Shown piece by piece: positions 61,674 through 64,000 of a stretch of DNA of 64,000 nucleotides (position 1 is its first letter; every line of letters begins with the position of its first letter). The DNA is from an uncultured Clostridia bacterium. GTDB taxonomy: Bacteria; Bacillota; Clostridia; UBA1381; UBA9506. Under the pieces are notes generated by a model. It worked only from the letters and a program-made list of their open reading frames with translations. It was not told the DNA's origin and made no database searches. The position numbers and the translations under genes are program-made. The stretch spans positions 1-64,000 of the forward strand of contig CAKSBF010000004.1 in assembly GCA_934438075.1 (NCBI GenBank), in the 5' to 3' direction.

Positions 61674-64000
61674 ATGTCGGAGATTACCAATTGGAAATTG
61701 CAATATAGGGACAATCCGCCGCTTGCGGCACAAACACCTTGCTCGCTGTATTCAGTTTTGCTGGAGCACAAACTGATACCACATCCGTATCAGGACAGGA
61801 ACGAGGCGCAAATAAGAGATTTGTGCAAGGATGACTGCGAATTTACGGCAAGCTTTACCTTAGAGGAAACGAAGGATATGGTGATAGTTTTTCAATCGCT
61901 GGATACGATTTGTGATGTGTATGTAAATGATGTTTTGCTTGGCAAAACGGACAATATGCACGTGGAATATCGGTTTGATTTGGAGGGCGCGGCGCATCCG
62001 GGTGAAAATATGGTCAGGGTGTATTGTCATTCGCCGATTCGCTATATTACGGAAAGGCAAAACAAGTGGAGCCTAATTGCACAACCGGACTGTATTGAAG
62101 GCATGGCGCACATCCGAAAGCCAAATTACGCTTTTGGCTGGGACTGGGGTCCGCAGCTGCCGGATATGGGCATACAGGGTAAAGTTTATCTTCAAAATAA
62201 ACATGTGAAAGACAAGCGTGATATTCTTGTTCGTCAGTTTCACAAGGATAACCATGTGCGGCTGGAAATTGTTTTTGAAAACATGCCTGACAACGCAAAG
62301 GCGCAGGCAAGGCTTACAGATGGTAACACATGTATTGAACAGACGATTGTGAACAAGTTGGCTGTGCTGACGGTGGAACAGCCGAAACTGTGGTGGCCGA
62401 GGGGTTACGGCGAACAGCATTTATATACACTGACGGTTTTAGTGGAGGATGCAAGGTGTGGCCGATATGAAATAACACAGCAGATTGGTTTGCGCGATAT
62501 GAAAATCAGTCGCGATAAAGACATGGTGGGCGAAGAATTTTGCTTTATGGTAAACGGCGTTAAAATCTTTGCCATGGGCGCAGACTTGATTCCCGTTGAT
62601 AATATTTTGCCGCTAGTAACCCGTGAAAGGGAAAAACGAGTAATTGATGATGCGGTACAGGCCCGTTTTAACTGTGTGCGTATTTGGGGCGGCGGTTATT
62701 ATTACAGTGAATATTTTTACGAAGAATGTGATAAGTGCGGTATTTTAATCTGGCAGGATTTCATGTTTGCGTGTCAAAGTGTCCATCTGAGCACGGCTTA
62801 TGAAAAAAGCGTACGTGAAGAGGCAAAACAAATAATCAAACGGTATCGCAACCATGCATCTTTGGCACTTTTTTGCGGCAACAACGAAATTGAGGGCGCA
62901 TTTTTGTGGTTTCCGATCAGCAGTGAAGGGGCCAAAATGGAATATTTGCAATTGTTTGAACAACTGCTGCCCGATTTGTGCGAACAGTATGCACCCGATG
63001 TTTTTTATTGGCCTTCCTCGCCATCGGCAGGCGGTGGTTTTCATGATACCAACACTTACGAGCGAGGCGATGCGCACTATTGGGAAACATGGTTCCACGG
63101 GCGGGATATGGAGGTTTTCCGTACGCAGCAAATACGTTTTTGTTCGGAGTTTGGGTTTGAAGCTTTGCCTGCGCCGGAGACCTTGAAAAAATATATTACG
63201 GATGCAAAGGAGCTGAATTTTTATTCTAAAACCATTGCATCGCACCACAAATGCAAAAACGGCGCGGCTATGATTATGTCAAAGCTTGCGGATTATTATC
63301 CGTATCCGTCAAACATTGAAGAAATCTGCTATTTGTCTCAGCTACGCCAGGCAGATGTGATTGCTTACCAGGTGGAGCATGCAAGGCGCATGCGCGGTGT
63401 GTTTATGGGCATGATTTACTGGCAACTCAATGATTCGTGGCCGACAATTTCGTGGTCATCGGTTGATTACTGCGGCCGATATAAAGCGCTTTACTATATC
63501 AGCAGTCAGATATTTGCACCTGTTTTGCTGTCGCTGCATTTATATAATAGCGACGTGACGGTGAATGTTTCAAACGAAACGAGAGAAGCATTTTCCGGAA
63601 CGATAGGCGTTACCTTATATGGCGAAAATTTTCAGGTGCTGGATGTTTATGAATCTGTGGCAGAGGTTGCGGCACTTAGCTCAAAGGATATTTCGGTTTT
63701 GCATATGACAGACAAAATAAAGGGTTTTGAGGATAGCCGTTACCTTTATGCCGTCCTGAAAAACGAAGCGGGGGACATTGTGGGAGAAAAACTGCTTACG
63801 TTTGAAAGACCGAAAAACATGAAGCTTTCCGATCCGAACATTCGAGTGCATACAGAGCAAAGGGATGGAAAAACGTGGATTACCCTGATGGCTCGCACGC
63901 TTGCTATGTATGTATTCGTCAGCGTTGGCGATGTGAATTTGTCTGAAAATTATTTTCATTTGGCAAATGGAAAGAGTGTAACGATAACCGCAGAAGGTGC
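61674..64000 (+). CDS. GH2 beta-mannosidase-like glycoside hydrolase (3' end outside window)
   Basis: Over 775 residues, open at the window end. ATG 61674 is favoured by the AAAGGGAAG box; in-frame ATGs at 61650 and 61653 are alternatives. There is no signal peptide. The GH2 sugar-binding domain (about 1-170: FQSLDTICDVYVNDVLLGKTDNMHVEYRFDL) precedes an Ig-like domain. The barrel contains RFNCVRIWGGGYYYSEYFYEECDKCGILIWQDFMFAC, acid/base E405 (CGNNE) and nucleophile E492 (FCSEFGFE), all typical of beta-mannosidases. It would act in the cytoplasm on imported oligosaccharides. Last seen gene of the operon, 24 nt after the FN3 gene. Confidence 0.93.
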   Translation, partial: MSEITNWKLQYRDNPPLAAQTPCSLYSVLLEHKLIPHPYQDRNEAQIRDLCKDDCEFTASFTLEETKDMVIVFQSLDTICDVYVNDVLLGKTDNMHVEYRFDLEGAAHPGENMVRVYCHSPIRYITERQNKWSLIAQPDCIEGMAHIRKPNYAFGWDWGPQLPDMGIQGKVYLQNKHVKDKRDILVRQFHKDNHVRLEIVFENMPDNAKAQARLTDGNTCIEQTIVNKLAVLTVEQPKLWWPRGYGEQHLYTLTVLVEDARCGRYEITQQIGLRDMKISRDKDMVGEEFCFMVNGVKIFAMGADLIPVDNILPLVTREREKRVIDDAVQARFNCVRIWGGGYYYSEYFYEECDKCGILIWQDFMFACQSVHLSTAYEKSVREEAKQIIKRYRNHASLALFCGNNEIEGAFLWFPISSEGAKMEYLQLFEQLLPDLCEQYAPDVFYWPSSPSAGGGFHDTNTYERGDAHYWETWFHGRDMEVFRTQQIRFCSEFGFEALPAPETLKKYITDAKELNFYSKTIASHHKCKNGAAMIMSKLADYYPYPSNIEEICYLSQLRQADVIAYQVEHARRMRGVFMGMIYWQLNDSWPTISWSSVDYCGRYKALYYISSQIFAPVLLSLHLYNSDVTVNVSNETREAFSGTIGVTLYGENFQVLDVYESVAEVAALSSKDISVLHMTDKIKGFEDSRYLYAVLKNEAGDIVGEKLLTFERPKNMKLSDPNIRVHTEQRDGKTWITLMARTLAMYVFVSVGDVNLSENYFHLANGKSVTITAEG

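Noticed and set aside
1..64000. CRISPR arrays, rRNA genes, full insertion sequences
   Set aside because: No regularly spaced 25-40-bp repeats, no rRNA-like sequence and no transposase gene were found; the only mobile-element genes are the two recombinases, xis and the resolvase relic.

Overview
The window looks like chromosomal DNA of an anaerobic, spore-forming, low-GC Gram-positive bacterium of class Clostridia. The evidence is spoIIM next to xerD, a broken sporulation-type polysaccharide deacetylase gene, pyruvate formate-lyase with its activase, LexA with Firmicute-type SOS boxes, several S-layer-homology (SLH) proteins, AGGAGG-type ribosome binding sites with frequent TTG/GTG starts, and a glgB-C-D-A-P glycogen cluster. 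The pectin-degrading, SLH-displayed enzymes at the right end recall human-gut pectin degraders such as Monoglobus; that placement is inference.

Layout. 1-0.5 kb: end of an SLH protein. 0.9-5.1 kb: a small tyrosine-recombinase element or its remnant (HTH regulator, AbiEi/AbiEii type IV toxin-antitoxin pair, excisionase, Tn916-type integrase). 5.2-9.4 kb: BlaI-type repressor, BlaR1-like M56 protease fused to a stalk domain and an M23 domain, and an SLH protein. 9.4-10.2 kb: gene debris and a second copy of a sequence carrying a consensus promoter. 10.3-13.9 kb: two acetyltransferases and two adjacent regulators with GyrI-like effector domains. 13.9-19.6 kb (minus strand): HD-domain dNTPase, DUF6179/DUF6323 pair, small unknown protein, DegV and RodA. 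19.7-24.2 kb: AraC regulator, pflB, pflA and a CDP-alcohol phosphatidyltransferase. 24.3-25.7 kb (minus): SPFH/NfeD pair. 25.8-30.2 kb: DUF1540 protein, purA, spoIIM, xerD and a transglutaminase-like lipoprotein. 30.3-32.2 kb: histidine phosphatase, tRNA-Gly, XRE regulator and a small unknown gene. 32.6-42.8 kb: glycogen synthesis and breakdown operon with a GH13 enzyme. 42.9-47.9 kb: DUF4234/SHOCT membrane protein, Cys-rich peptide, LysM/YneA-like protein divergent from lexA, an M20 amidohydrolase and an EamA transporter.

48.0-52.4 kb is a second accessory island. A polysaccharide deacetylase gene is cut in its C-terminal third and directly abuts an orphan D5-like protein. That gene faces a 41-codon ORF translationally coupled to a large serine recombinase. 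A resolvase tail fragment and a Phd/ParE-type toxin-antitoxin pair follow.

52.4-64.0 kb is a pectin/rhamnogalacturonan locus. A secreted CE12-like SGNH esterase (minus) is divergent from an operon encoding an SLH-anchored oligogalacturonate-lyase-like beta-propeller protein, an SLH protein, a catalytic-domain-less FN3 paralogue of the esterase, and a GH2 beta-mannosidase-like enzyme that runs off the window. Three of these proteins share a recurring beta-sandwich-like module (six copies). Both divergent promoters carry the same palindrome, GTCAATTGAC, over the -35 box, which suggests one regulator for the whole locus.
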